From Pelodera strongyloides (Eukaryota > Nematoda > Chromadorea > Rhabditida > Rhabditidae): 64,000 bases of DNA. The stretch spans positions 124,001-188,000 of the forward strand of contig JAANDG010000150.1 in the NCBI GenBank assembly GCA_036852015.1, written 5' to 3'. The notes under the pieces were generated by a model. The model did no database searches and had not been told where the DNA came from. It was given only the letters and a program-made list of their open reading frames with translations. A program made the position numbers and the translations under genes. Shown here in pieces: positions 26,901 through 36,799 of the stretch (positions within the stretch are counted from its first letter, which is position 1; each line of letters begins with the position of its first letter).

Positions 26901-29416
26901 AAATGAGGAAGATAGAAGATTCAAAATAATAAAGAAACATTAACCCTACCGACGTAAAGCGTTTTGGGCATCTTTGGTCATTTGATCGGCCTCATCAAGG
27001 ATCACAATCTGAAAATAAGCTTTAAAAAATCGATTTCCTTATAAATGCTCGTCATACGATACTTACAACCTGATTTTAGTGCCATACATATTACACCGAA
27101 GGCAATATATGCAACGGTAACGGTGTTCGAGAAGAAGAAATGCGACAACTATCACACATTTTGTTCAAACTAATATTAATTTATAATTGTAGCATTATTT
27201 TTTAATTAATGGGGATGGGAAGATTTAGGGACTGATCATAGTATAACGACAATAAAAAAAGAGTAGCGGTCACAACTTCACCGAATATCTCGCACTGGCC
27301 AAACCGATACATAAAACCATACACATTTAGATTGACCAAGCTAAACCATACCATATATACACACTACACGAGCGAACAATCTTACCTTCACAGTTTCCTT
27401 GTCTCCTCCGGTTCCGTGAAGACTCCTCGTCTGGGCGAAGGACACAATCGCATCCCTCACAACACCGATGCCTCTATCATCCGACGCATTCAGTTCCAAC
27501 ACCATCGACTTCATTTGCTTATCGTTAAACATTGTGCGTGCAGCTGCCAACACTGTGGATGTCTTTCCTGGAAGTAATTGTTATTAAAGCGGCATGGCTC
27601 GTTGTTTTTGGAAGATTACGACTCTAATCCGCCTTTTCATGTGGTGCATGCACACAGTTGTTCACTAGTTCACTTAACACAACACTACATCGCCCGTGAC
27701 CCGTGACACCTTTGAAACCACCACCAGACGAGAGAATCATGGGCGATCCCTCCTGGCCCTAGCCCGAAGACGTCAAGCAATTTGTCATCTGGAACTCGTC
27801 GCCTACTGCTCAGGACCTCTGCGGAACATGTCATAAGCAAACCTTGAAATTTTACTATGAACTCCCTTGAATAAAGGTGGAAGCGTAAAACAATTTTTTT
27901 AATTTTTAAAATATCGATATGCATGCACACAATAGTTCGCTAGTTCACTTAACACAACACTATATCGATATTTCGATATGCATGCACACAATAGTTCGCT
28001 AGTTCACTTAACACAACACTATATGAAAATTTCTCGTGTTATGTTGAAGTCAGAACCTTTCGTTGCCTTCAATAATTTCAAATCTGAGCTTGTTAACATC
28101 GCTAACTGGGCAACGAAATGGAAGATGACTATTTCTGAATCCAAATGTCAGCGACTAGCTACCGGTAGTTCTATGGACTTTCCTCTCCGTTTAAACAATG
28201 TGCCCATCCCAAAAGTTTCTGATTGTGTACGTGATCTCGGAGTCCTTTTTTCTCCCGATCTCAGCTTTAAACTCCATATTAAACGTATAGTCTCAAATGC
28301 ATCTCAAGTTTGTAATCGTGTCTTGCGTACTTTTTTCCATCCAAGTATTGATGTTACCGTAAATTCGTATATTTCGTTTTGTAGGCCTTTGTTAGAGTAT
28401 GCTACCATTGTTTGGTCTCCTTATATCAAGGCTGAAATTGATCTATTAGAAAAGGTTCAACGTCGTTTTACTAAACGTGCTTTGAGAAAGGTGATTATGA
28501 TATGTACACTGATTTACCCTATTCCGAACGCCTTGAAATTTTTGGTCTCACTTCTCTTCAACACCGCCGTATTATGATTGATCTCGTTGAGTGTTTTAAA
28601 ATTGTTCGAGGTTTTCATTCACATCCAATGTTACACGGTATGTTCACAATGAATGGCAGGTCACGCAGAAATGGTAATTCCTTTGCGCTTCTTCAAGAGT
28701 CTATTCGGTCTAATCAGTCCTTATACTTTTTTAAGCCTAGGGTTTACTCGTATGTGGAACTTGTTGCCTGACGAATTGGTAAAATTGAGCACTGTTGATG
28801 CCTTTAAAGAACGGATAGGTAAAATGGACCTGGTAGATTTGTATGAGAGGTCTATTAGAAACATTCGTTCATCGTAATTTCTGTTCGTTTTTGTTGTTGT
28901 TGTGTATTCGTGTTATGTTTATTGTTGAGTTGTTGTTTTGCTGTTTTTGTTGTTATTCTCCTTTTCTTTGTTTCTTTTTTCTCGACCCGCTTTGTTGTTG
29001 CCTTTTTTAACGCAATAAAGTATTTATATAGATATTTCGCGTTTATTAGCCGCAAGTACTACACGTGAATAACTAAACTAAATACGCAAGAAGTATGTTT
29101 GAAATCAGACCTGTGCCAGGCGGTCCGTATAACAACATGTGCGGAATCCTGTTAGCAGCAATGAACTTCCGAACTAAAAAAAACCGTCTGGAACACGATT
29201 GGAATTATATAGAAACAAACAACTATTACTTGCGTATCTAAAAAAAAGGAGATGGTAGGTTCCAAAATCGAAGGATGCCATTTTCTAAATCTGACACTAA
29301 CTTGTCTTAACGATTTCATCGTGCGATACTAGCTGGTCCAATGAAGTTGGCCGATACTTTTCAACCCAAGGAAGCGTAGATTCCGGCTCAACGTCTATTT
29401 CCATCCGTTCCACCAT
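23912..29416 (-). CDS. RFC5: replication factor C subunit 5 (clamp loader small subunit)
   Basis: Ten exons, 29302-29416, 29111-29173, 27386-27567, 26950-27008, 26567-26684, 25993-26118, 24951-25080, 24548-24642, 24228-24332, 23912-23956, give exactly 1038 nt and 345 codons plus stop, close to the 340 of human RFC5. Motifs in order are WVEKYRP, Walker A GPPGTGKT split by the second intron, [11 protein letters not shown], Walker B LDEAD, the SRCTRFRF arginine-finger region, and [11 protein letters not shown]. The product loads PCNA onto primed DNA as part of RFC in the nucleus and also serves alternative loaders. The second intron (27568-29110) contains a decayed retrotransposon in the opposite orientation, and the sixth (25081-25992) a TIR element with a tRNA-like segment. 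ATG 29414-29416 is three bases after a TTTAG acceptor. Confidence 0.96.
25216..25778. mobile_element. TIR element containing a tRNA-like segment
   Basis: About 560 bp in an RFC5 intron bounded by a perfect 17-bp inverted repeat, AGGTGACTCTAGGCCCG and CGGGCCTAGAGTCACCT. Further weaker inverted similarity extends inward (GGCGTGCCCTT, GGCCACAAAC). Inside, 25456-25533 carries pol III-type A and B boxes. No transposase frame is visible, so it would be non-autonomous. Confidence 0.65.
25456..25533 (+). pseudogene. tRNA-like sequence (class II, Leu/Ser-like), probably not a functional tRNA
   Basis: It has a good A box (TGGCCGAGTGGTC) followed by TAAGGCG and a good B box (AGTTCGATTCC), as in tRNA-Leu or tRNA-Ser. 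The anticodon loop could read TTGGAGT. The T stem has mismatches and the acceptor arms do not pair, so I call it a tRNA-derived pseudogene or SINE promoter. Confidence 0.5.
27905..28028. repeat. 63-bp tandem direct repeat
   Basis: Two near-identical copies of a unit containing GATATGCATGCACACAATAG and TTCGCTAGTTCACTTAACAC lie head to tail, with a diverged third copy near 27645-27700. They directly precede the retrotransposon fragment. Confidence 0.8.
28022..28877 (+). pseudogene. non-LTR retrotransposon, 3' reverse-transcriptase fragment with frameshifts
   Basis: A plus-strand frame shows the downstream part of a LINE-type reverse transcriptase: [49 protein letters not shown] and [14 protein letters not shown]. 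The frame shifts near 28500 and again near 28740, then continues ([23 protein letters not shown]) to a stop at 28875. It is 5'-truncated and lies in RFC5 intron 2, antisense to the gene. Resemblance is to Jockey/CR1-like elements, not resolved further. A short AATAAA-bearing tail follows. Confidence 0.85.
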
Positions 29417-30678
29417 CTCCTAAACAACACGTTTAAAATGTAAGGCTTCATACAAAAGAGCACAAATCCAACGTCTCGGAAGTACAAGAAAAATCGCGTG
29501 TCTTTGCCTCGTCTTCAGGCAACAAGATTTACGTGAAAAAACTGAACGAACGACAATACGGATGAAGCCCATATCTACAAATTAAGAATTAATGCGAGAA
29601 CACAATGAGTCGAATGCCATTTTGATAGTATACGATTTGCACAACAAGAAGTACTAATTCTTGCTTAATATGATACCATAATATTATAAGAGTTTTATTT
29701 GACGATTCAGTTTTATTTGAGTTTTGCAGTAACGCCGCCGCGCGAAAAAATCTGTTTAGCAAAGTTTTTGCAACTTGCTTAAATACTGCTGTTTGCATCT
29801 AATTTATGCGCTTTGCATACATAAGATCCATGCTAGATCCGTGCTAGAATTAGTAGGGCGTGTCCAAATTCTGCGCGTTCGCTGAGATTATACAAACGCA
29901 CGATTTCTTGCATTACTATACTATACCCTTTTTTAGCAATTATAGAATTAGAATTCGGAAATTTGAGTTGGTGCCCAAGATAGTTGGCGGGGATTCTTGA
30001 ATTTTGAATAACTTTCCTTGGCGCTGTTATGGCGTAAATGCGGCGCCTCTCGTACTGTGCGAGGTATTCGCCGCGCACCGCTTTTCAGTCTTTGTTGATT
30101 TGTAAAGATGTGTATTTTTATAGATCAAGCGTTGTATTCTGAAGTATTTTATTGAATCAAAAGAAAACAACTAACTAAACTAACAGTAACTAAAAGATAA
30201 TATAAATTTAAAAAAAAAATTAAAAAAAATCACCGAATGAGCATTTGAACATGTTAAAATGACTAAAGTTAAAGCGAATGACTATGTAAACTCACAGAGT
30301 GAGTCGACCAAAAATGGACACGTATTTAGTAAATTCTAGGTATGACATGGTAATAAGGTAATAAGGTAATGTAGTAAGTGTTCTGATATGACAATCAAGG
30401 TACAATGGAGGAATGAGTACGAAAAAGGTTGATGTTACAATCTGACAAATATGGTACAGTCGATAGGATAATGGTACAAACAAAGTGCAAAAATGGTACA
30501 ATCAGATTATTATGGTGAACACGGGTTGATTATGGTACAATCAAAATGGTACAATCTAAATCTTTGATTAGCAAAGGTTAGCCTATTTGTTAGCAAAGAA
30601 AGTAAAAAAAAAAAAAAAAAGAGACTAGATGTAAATTAACAAAATGTTAGCTGTAGCCGGTACACTACGAGTCCTAGA
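29417..30678. other. RFC5-bHLH intergenic region
   Basis: The region is AT-rich with TGGTACAATC-like short repeats at 30340-30560. A minus-strand open frame at 29833-30078 (81 codons, RGEYLAQYERRRIYAITAPR) has no recognised relative and no clear splice context, so it is not called as a gene. Confidence 0.35.
30340..30560. repeat. imperfect ATGGTACAAT repeats
   Basis: At least six scattered copies of GGTACA(A/G)TC and several GGTAATAA units occur downstream of the bHLH stop codon. Confidence 0.5.
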
Positions 30679-32438
30679 TTACATATTATTGTAATTGTTA
30701 CCGTAGAAAAAAGGTTGAGTCATGTAGGGCATAATATCGGGACTTACGCCAGGGCTAGCGTATCCGGAGTCCGGGGTATCGTATCCGGTAAGGGCGTTAC
30801 AGCAGTTAGATGCCGACATATCTGGTCCCGTGAAGTTATTCTGATCGAACAATGGATACTGATCAGAGATATCTGGTGTGTAGACACCATACGGTATATT
30901 AGTAGAATCTAAAAAAACAACTGCGTACTTATACATACGGTAAGAAAAACCACTTACTAATAATCAGAGGAGATTTTGGTATTTTCGATATTCGATTTCT
31001 CAAGTCTCAAAGAACCTTTGTCTAACAAGCGAAATGACGTATGGTTTGTGAATTGTTGGTTAGATCCTAGTTTCTAAATTTTCTGTCTAAATACCTGGCG
31101 TCATCATCGGGTAGCTCTGCAATGGGGTAGTCGCATAGCCAGAAGAGTCTCTTCCTACGGTAGTTCCGTGATCAGCTGGGGATCTCATTACGGTAGCTCG
31201 TTGATCCCTTGAGGATCTTACTGTAGCTCCCCGGGGAGCACCCGCAACTCTTTTTGCTGCGCTTGTTTCCAGAACATGTTCCACAACGGGACGGAAGTGT
31301 TGAATAGAAAGCTGGTTTGTTGGATCCTGAAAGGGGTACTGTAATTTTCGAAAAAAATCATTACGATAAATGATACCTGAAATAGCAAGACGATAATTAT
31401 GCTAGCATATAGTATATTATCAGTCTAGTAGTCTCGAGTTACAGTGAGTAATTTACAAGTTGCAGGTTTCATTGGTAATTGGACATAATTATACTTAATA
31501 AATATAAATATAAATACCAATTTTAAAGCGAAATGCTAGCCCCTTTGGAAAATTTGCTTATGATAAGCAAATCCTATGTATCCTATGCTGATATTGTACG
31601 ATTGCCGTGGACGATCGTACAAAATTAGCATAGGATACATAGGATTTGCTTATCATATGCGCATTTTCCAAAGAGGCTAGCATTTCGTATTAATTATAAT
31701 TAGATATAATTAAGTCCTTGGAATATGCAGCTCACCTCCAAAATGTTGGTCAAATGAATAATATACTGGGTAGCCAGGACTAAGGTCGACTCTTTCGTGC
31801 ATGGGCCTTCAACGTAAGGGATCATTCTAAAATAATGTTTAGATAATTATCATTTTGACGTGACCATTACTGGTCTAATTGCTCAATAAGTTGATCTAGT
31901 TACCCAGAGAGGCATGAGTGCGTGATAATTAAGATAATTGAAAAATTAAATTTAATAAAGTTAATTACCCTTTCAGCTGGTCGATCACGGCCGTGATTTT
32001 CCTGTGGTGCTCAACACTTTGAATACGATTCTTTTCTTTACGGGTCAGGCGCTTTTCTTTGGGCCTTGAAGTTAACGGGGTAGGCAGGGGCAATCTGAAG
32101 TGAAAGGAGCTTTATTACGACACCTAATGACACTTCATGACACCTCATGACAAACTATGACACCTCGTGACAAACTATGACACTTCATGACACCTCATGA
32201 CAAACTGACACTTCTAGTCTACATCAATGTGCATCATTATATGACGTTGAACAAACTACCATCTAGAACACATTCTTACGACTGTATATAGCAATCGGCA
32301 ACAAGAGGAAATACATAAATGGTATAGTAGCTTTAGGAATGGTTTAAAAAAAGCAACTTACCCTTGCTTGAACGCAACCTCGTCGTGTTGGCTGTGAGAT
32401 GATGGTACCTCATTAGCATAATTGGCAAAGGACTGCAT
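30679..32438 (-). CDS. basic helix-loop-helix transcription factor, divergent
   Basis: Five exons, 32362-32438, 31969-32094, 31736-31826, 31095-31326, 30679-30908, total 756 nt, 251 codons plus stop. Residues about 35-90 form a bHLH domain: a basic region RLTRKEKNRIQSVEHHRK, helix 1 ITAVIDQLKGMIPYV, a short loop GPCTK, helix 2 ESTLVLATQYIIHLTNIL. The basic region keeps E, R and K at the E-box-contact positions but has no His where many bHLH proteins do. The rest is Pro/Ser/Thr/Tyr-rich and probably disordered, ending with a YTPDISD...YNNM tail. No PAS or Orange domain is visible, so I cannot assign a subfamily. It would act in the nucleus as a dimer. ATG 32436-32438 follows a CTAG acceptor by two bases. 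Intron 3 holds a palindromic element and intron 2-1 region a GACACC minisatellite. Confidence 0.8.
31524..31692. mobile_element. near-perfect foldback MITE (family B)
   Basis: A 168-bp palindrome with arms of about 80 bp, starting TTAAAGCGAAATGCTAGCCC, centred on GATTGCCGTGGACGATC. A second copy is at 48066-48237. It lies in a bHLH intron. Confidence 0.9.
32105..32215. repeat. TGACACCTCA minisatellite
   Basis: About ten irregular copies of a 10-15 bp unit (TGACAC(C/T)TCA, TGACAAACTA) lie in the first bHLH intron. Confidence 0.75.
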
Positions 32439-33040
32439 ACCTAGAAATATTACTGTAGTATACTAATATCTCATTATCAATATTAACTGTAGCTACACGT
32501 AGAGGCATATGTGTAAATTTATGCAGTGAGCACCAAGGTATAGAGAGTAAAACCTGAAGTAAGAGATAGATTCAATGGGCAGCGTGCAATAAAAAATAGG
32601 GGAATATAAATAAGCGCTACAGTGTAACTAGTGGTAGTAATAATAAGCATAACTATATAACAAGCAAGCAATAAGGACTGTAGCCATAGGTATATAAGTA
32701 GACTGTTAATTCAACCCTAAGCTAGCTGGCCTTTTATACCACTGGTTGTACTCTACCTCTATGGGCACGCCTAGCCACCTGTCTGGTGATTTGCTATCAC
32801 CAGATAACGGCTCTAAGGCTAGCGCCCTTAGGCAAAGATACGTCGGCATCCTTTGAATGCCGGCACCCTAGCACGCGCCCAAACCCGCACGCGCATCTGT
32901 TGACACCCAGCGACACCTCCCTCACACCTTAGTCGACGCGCTTCGCGTAGAACTTCAAACAGACAACCGCGCGTGTCTGACACGTGCCTGCTAAGTGAGT
33001 GATCTATTGGTACCAAACCCACTGTTTCAAAATTGTTATC

Positions 33041-33218
33041 TTAAAGCGGTATAACAGGCGGTCTTTGAAATATCTGAAACATCGCCGTTTTTCCATATGT
33101 TGATTAAAGTGAATATAAGCAGAAAGAATAGTGCAGTATCGCGCGGTGCTTTGCCGCATACTCTACATAGGAATGCAGACCAAAGTACGTTTCAAAGTGG
33201 ACTATTATGCCGCTTTAA
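33041..33218. mobile_element. TTAAAGCGGTAT-family MITE (family D)
   Basis: 178 bp, ends TTAAAGCGGTATAACAGGCG and ATTATGCCGCTTTAA, with TTTGAAA next to both ends. Confidence 0.7.
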
Positions 33219-34828
33219 AAAGGATTCAGAATTTTGGATATCAAACCGTGATAGTAAACGAGAATACAGGGGACTGTAATATAACTTGGATGGATGTTAA
33301 TAACGTTTTTCTTCGTAGCCTTTATTCACTCTCACAACTTTTTTGTTAAAGCGACATAACGGCCGGTTTTTGAAAACCATGTTGGAAATGGTATTACCAT
33401 GTAGCGTATGGAAATAACTGTGCGCTACTGCGCGACTTTATGTCTAATTATACCCCTTTGCATACAACCTATGGTAATTTAGTTGTGCAAAATAAGGTTC
33501 AAAATAATTATATGGAAAATTGTACTATCATGGTATCACTTTTGTGTAATTATGAGTAATTCTTGTTTTTTTTTCAATTATTTATTTATATAACAAGGAG
33601 GATTGCCACTAGAGAGACAACATTTGCCACGTTCTGATACCCCTCTGACACCTCTGACACTCTTGACACACAAAGTTGTTCTCTCAAGCTTCAACAAAGT
33701 TCACTAGTCAACGTTTGGTTGTTTGATTTCTAAAGCTAATATTTTGTCAAAAATGGCAGAAGATCCGGGTGGCCGATAGGAATGTCCGGGCTTCGCAGGC
33801 AGCCGATCCGAATTCGAATCCAACCCCACTCGATCTACACTCAATGCCACCCATCACTGAACAGCCCGAACTCATCAGAAGACGCTGCACACCAAACATA
33901 TCAGCATAGGGGCGATTATTGGGAAGTTATACCTGGACTGGTGATGGTTTACAAAAATAACAAAATCAGTTTCTTTCTCAGGAGTGAGCACTATTGTTTT
34001 TTTCCTTCAAGTTCGCTGGGCAGGTGGTTCAGATTCCCCAAAAGACCGAGCATTTTGTCATCTGGAACTCGTCGTCTGCACTCCTGCCTAGGACCTGTGC
34101 CTATGGGACCTATGCGGTCAAGTCGTAAGCTTTCAATACCCCCCTCCTTTTTGTTATATTTATATTAATTTGCATATTTCTTTTTTTGCAACTACCTAAT
34201 ACATTAACAGTAGCTATTGTGTCAGCCACCTGTTGACACCTGTTGACACCTCACGAAAACCTTGCAACGTGGAACTTTTGTCGCACACTGCGAAAAACCT
34301 GGGTTCGCCTACATTTAGCCGCGCACCAAAAATTCTCGCCGCGCGGCATTTTCGCGCCAGACTTTTCCCGCTAACTCCCGTGTGCCGTCAGTGTGCTAGC
34401 AAAGCTGACAATGAGTGTAGACTTCAAATAAGGCACATCCGGCTCATAATTTGTCTCAAATCTTCTAGCCGTGCTGCACCATTGTTGTGGCAAATGTAGT
34501 ACTTGAATAGTGCTAATAATGATGTAAATTCTCACAATTGTAAAATAGGCTGGCATATAAATATTGTAAATTGTGATAACGAGTCACTGAATGTGGAAAA
34601 AGTGTGGTTGAGCTTTCAAGTGGTGTTAGACGTGGTTCGTGAAACCTTTGCTGAACACATCTGGACCGCTGGCACAAAATGAAAGACCATTTCCGTTAAC
34701 AGGAAAAATGTGGGTGTCCCAACGCTTCAAGACAACGTGCCATACCGCTTTGAAGATACTTCCGACTGGAAACTATGTGTCCATAACTTGTCAAATTGTT
34801 CTACCAAGTTTTCTTGAACTTGGCTGTT

Positions 34829-35093
34829 TATGGGGTTTGCAAGTATGCCCGATTTTCCGTGCAAGTATCGAAAAATTTACCGTATCTTGGCACTACACGA
34901 GCATATCTACAGGCAGTTTTTACGACCGATCGCCACGGGACCAATTGTTCAACAAAAAATGTCTTTGATGGCGGATTTTCTATAGTGCGGATGTGTCAAA
35001 ATTACGGTAAAAGTGTGTAAAAAGCACACGATTTTGCGAATTGATACTTGCAAGGAAAACTCGCGGTTTTTGGCATACTCGCAAACCCCATTA
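34829..35093. mobile_element. TATGGGGTTT-family element (family C, long form)
   Basis: It shares the end and the block CTACACGAGCATATCTACAG with the copy at 5211-5476 and ends GCAAACCCCATTA. Confidence 0.85.
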
Positions 35094-35142
35094 TGTTTTA
35101 TACATTTTTGCGTCCACAAATGGGGGCGGAGTCAGATATGAG

Positions 35143-35232
35143 GTAAAATCTCCCGCGCTTAATCTGGGCGGAGTCTCAGGCTATGTCAAATCTCCCGCGC
35201 TTACTCTGGCGGAGTCTCAGGCGAGGTCAAAT
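35143..35232. repeat. 44-bp tandem repeat
   Basis: Two full copies and a part of AAATCTCCCGCGCTTA...CTGG(GC)GGAGTCTCAGGC are present. Confidence 0.75.
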
Positions 35233-35337
35233 CTCCTTACATATTGGCCAATTTTTGGAGAATTTTCGTCATACGTAATGTCGCGTAGTGCATCACCAAA
35301 ATTCGTTCATCAACTTTTCCAAAAACCAGCCCGGCTG

Positions 35338-35631
35338 ATGGGGTCTCGATGTATGGCAAAAACAGCGCATTTTGCTTCCAAGTATCAAATTGCATCTCGT
35401 GTACGATTTTGCATACACCTTTGAAAGTTAGAAAATGCACCATTGATAATACTAGAGGAGGCGAAAATGCACAGTTTATGCACGCTCCCAAAAAAATAGT
35501 CCTGTGGCGACCGTCGCGGGACAATTTTTTGGCGGTCTGTAGTTGTTCTCGTGTAGTGCCAATCTACGGTAATTAAAGCCATACTTGGAAGCAAAAATCG
35601 GCAATTTTTGCCATACATCGAGACCCCATGA
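35338..35631. mobile_element. ATGGGGTCTCGATGTATGG element (family C relative)
   Basis: About 295 bp with 25-bp inverted ends (ATGGGGTCTCGATGTATGGC and its complement). The interior shares CCAAGTAT blocks with family C. Confidence 0.75.
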
Positions 35632-36016
35632 CCGCCCAAGCCATACCATTCTAATTCGATGCTAGATCTATGCAAATATGATTCTTCAGAATTTTCTGTA
35701 GTGTCGAGGCGTACGGTAATCAATACACGAACTACAGTAGAACTACACATTTTCATGATATTTTGTTTCTTTTCGGAGATATTGGACTCTGGTGCGGTGT
35801 GCATGCTCCTTGTTTTATCTATTTTAGTTTCCTTCTGAGCACTCATGCTAAAGAAAACTGGAAAGATTTTATTTAAGTACTCTCTTTCATCATTTCCCAC
35901 AATTCCGCTCTTCTTACTTTTCTCCTCGACTGGAATCACATTTTCTCAAGCTGTCCATCATACGTTTCAATGCCACGAGTTTGTTTGCTTCTTCTTGAAT
36001 AATCCTTGAAATTTAG

Positions 36017-36799
36017 ATGGCTGCTCCGACGGAGCGTTTCCACGTTCTAGCCCAGCTAGATCATCTCCAGTCCAAGTACACCGGTTGTGGACATGCGGAT
36101 ACTAGCAGATGGGAGTGGCAGACAAATGTGCACAGAGATACCTACGCTTCGGTCATGAGTGAGTCTTTTACATTATATTTAAATCAAGTATATATTGTAG
36201 ATTATTAAAATAGGTGCCAAAATAAGTGAACACCATGGTGACGAACACAGACAGCATATAACTGTCAAGAAGCAGTCCAGCCACCAAAATGATCCTTTAT
36301 TTTGCTTTCTGGATGGCCAAAATGTCCCAGTTTCAAATAGGCTCTCAAATACGATTTCCATTGGCCCTATCTATCTGTTGTTACGGGTTATTTGTGGTTG
36401 TTACTGACTGTTTTTTTTTCTTTGGACCTATTGGTATTGGAAGTTTAAAGCGAAATACCGGCCCGTTTTTGGAACACATCGTGGTCAACTGAATCCTTAC
36501 GTATTTATGCTAATTTACTCTAATTTAGCTCGGTATTTTACTATAATTTATGTTCATTTGCATAAGCTGCATAAGAATGCTGGTGTACTCTATGTGTTTC
36601 AAAAACCGGCCGATGTTTCGCTTTAAGCTCTTATATTGGCTTTCATTATTATATTTTCAATGTTCCAGGTCATCCAGGCCTTCTATCTCTCGTGTCAGTT
36701 GTTGAAAACGAGTCCCGAGCACGTACACGTTTCAACTTGATCAACAGGATGGTTCAACCGTGCGGACCTCCTCCAGAGAAATCTGCTCTGGATGAGTAA
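36017..36799 (+). CDS. SF3B5: splicing factor 3B subunit 5 (SF3b10)
   Basis: Two exons, 36017-36158 and 36669-36799, encode 90 residues against 86 in human. The sequence matches SF3B5 throughout: LAQLDHLQSKYTGCGHADTS, WEWQTNVHRDTYASVM, then after the junction GLLSLVSVVENESRARTRFN and MVQPCGPPPEKS. SF3B5 is a small structural subunit of the SF3b complex of the U2 snRNP, wrapped by SF3B1. ATG 36017 immediately follows the sequence GAAATTTAG, so it is likely trans-spliced directly onto the start codon. The single intron contains a 182-bp TTAAAGCG element. A candidate AATAAA signal lies near 37024. Confidence 0.96.
36445..36626. mobile_element. TTAAAGCGAAAT-family MITE (family A)
   Basis: 182 bp inside the SF3B5 intron, with inverted ends around ACCGGCC(C/G)GTTTTTG. 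Confidence 0.85.

Larger units (their letters stand above)
32439..36016. other. long repeat-rich intergenic region between bHLH and SF3B5
   Basis: No supported exon. It carries family D (33041-33218), a single TTAAAGCGACATAACGG end near 33347, two family C elements (34829-35093, 35338-35631), a 44-bp tandem repeat at 35143-35230, and a TTTGTCATCTGGAACTCGTC repeat near 34052 shared with 16778 and 27778. The divergent promoters of bHLH and SF3B5 should lie here. Confidence 0.5.

Noticed and set aside
29833..30078. Minus-strand 81-codon open frame in the RFC5-bHLH gap
   Set aside because: Composition looks protein-like, but there is no splice context, neighbour exon or recognised family.
33782..35424. 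Plus-strand open frames of 90-130 codons in the bHLH-SF3B5 gap
   Set aside because: They lie in family C elements and tandem repeats and show no domain.
35385..35939. Minus-strand 184-codon open frame
   Set aside because: Half of it is the inverted end of the ATGGGGTCTC element, and no protein similarity is seen.
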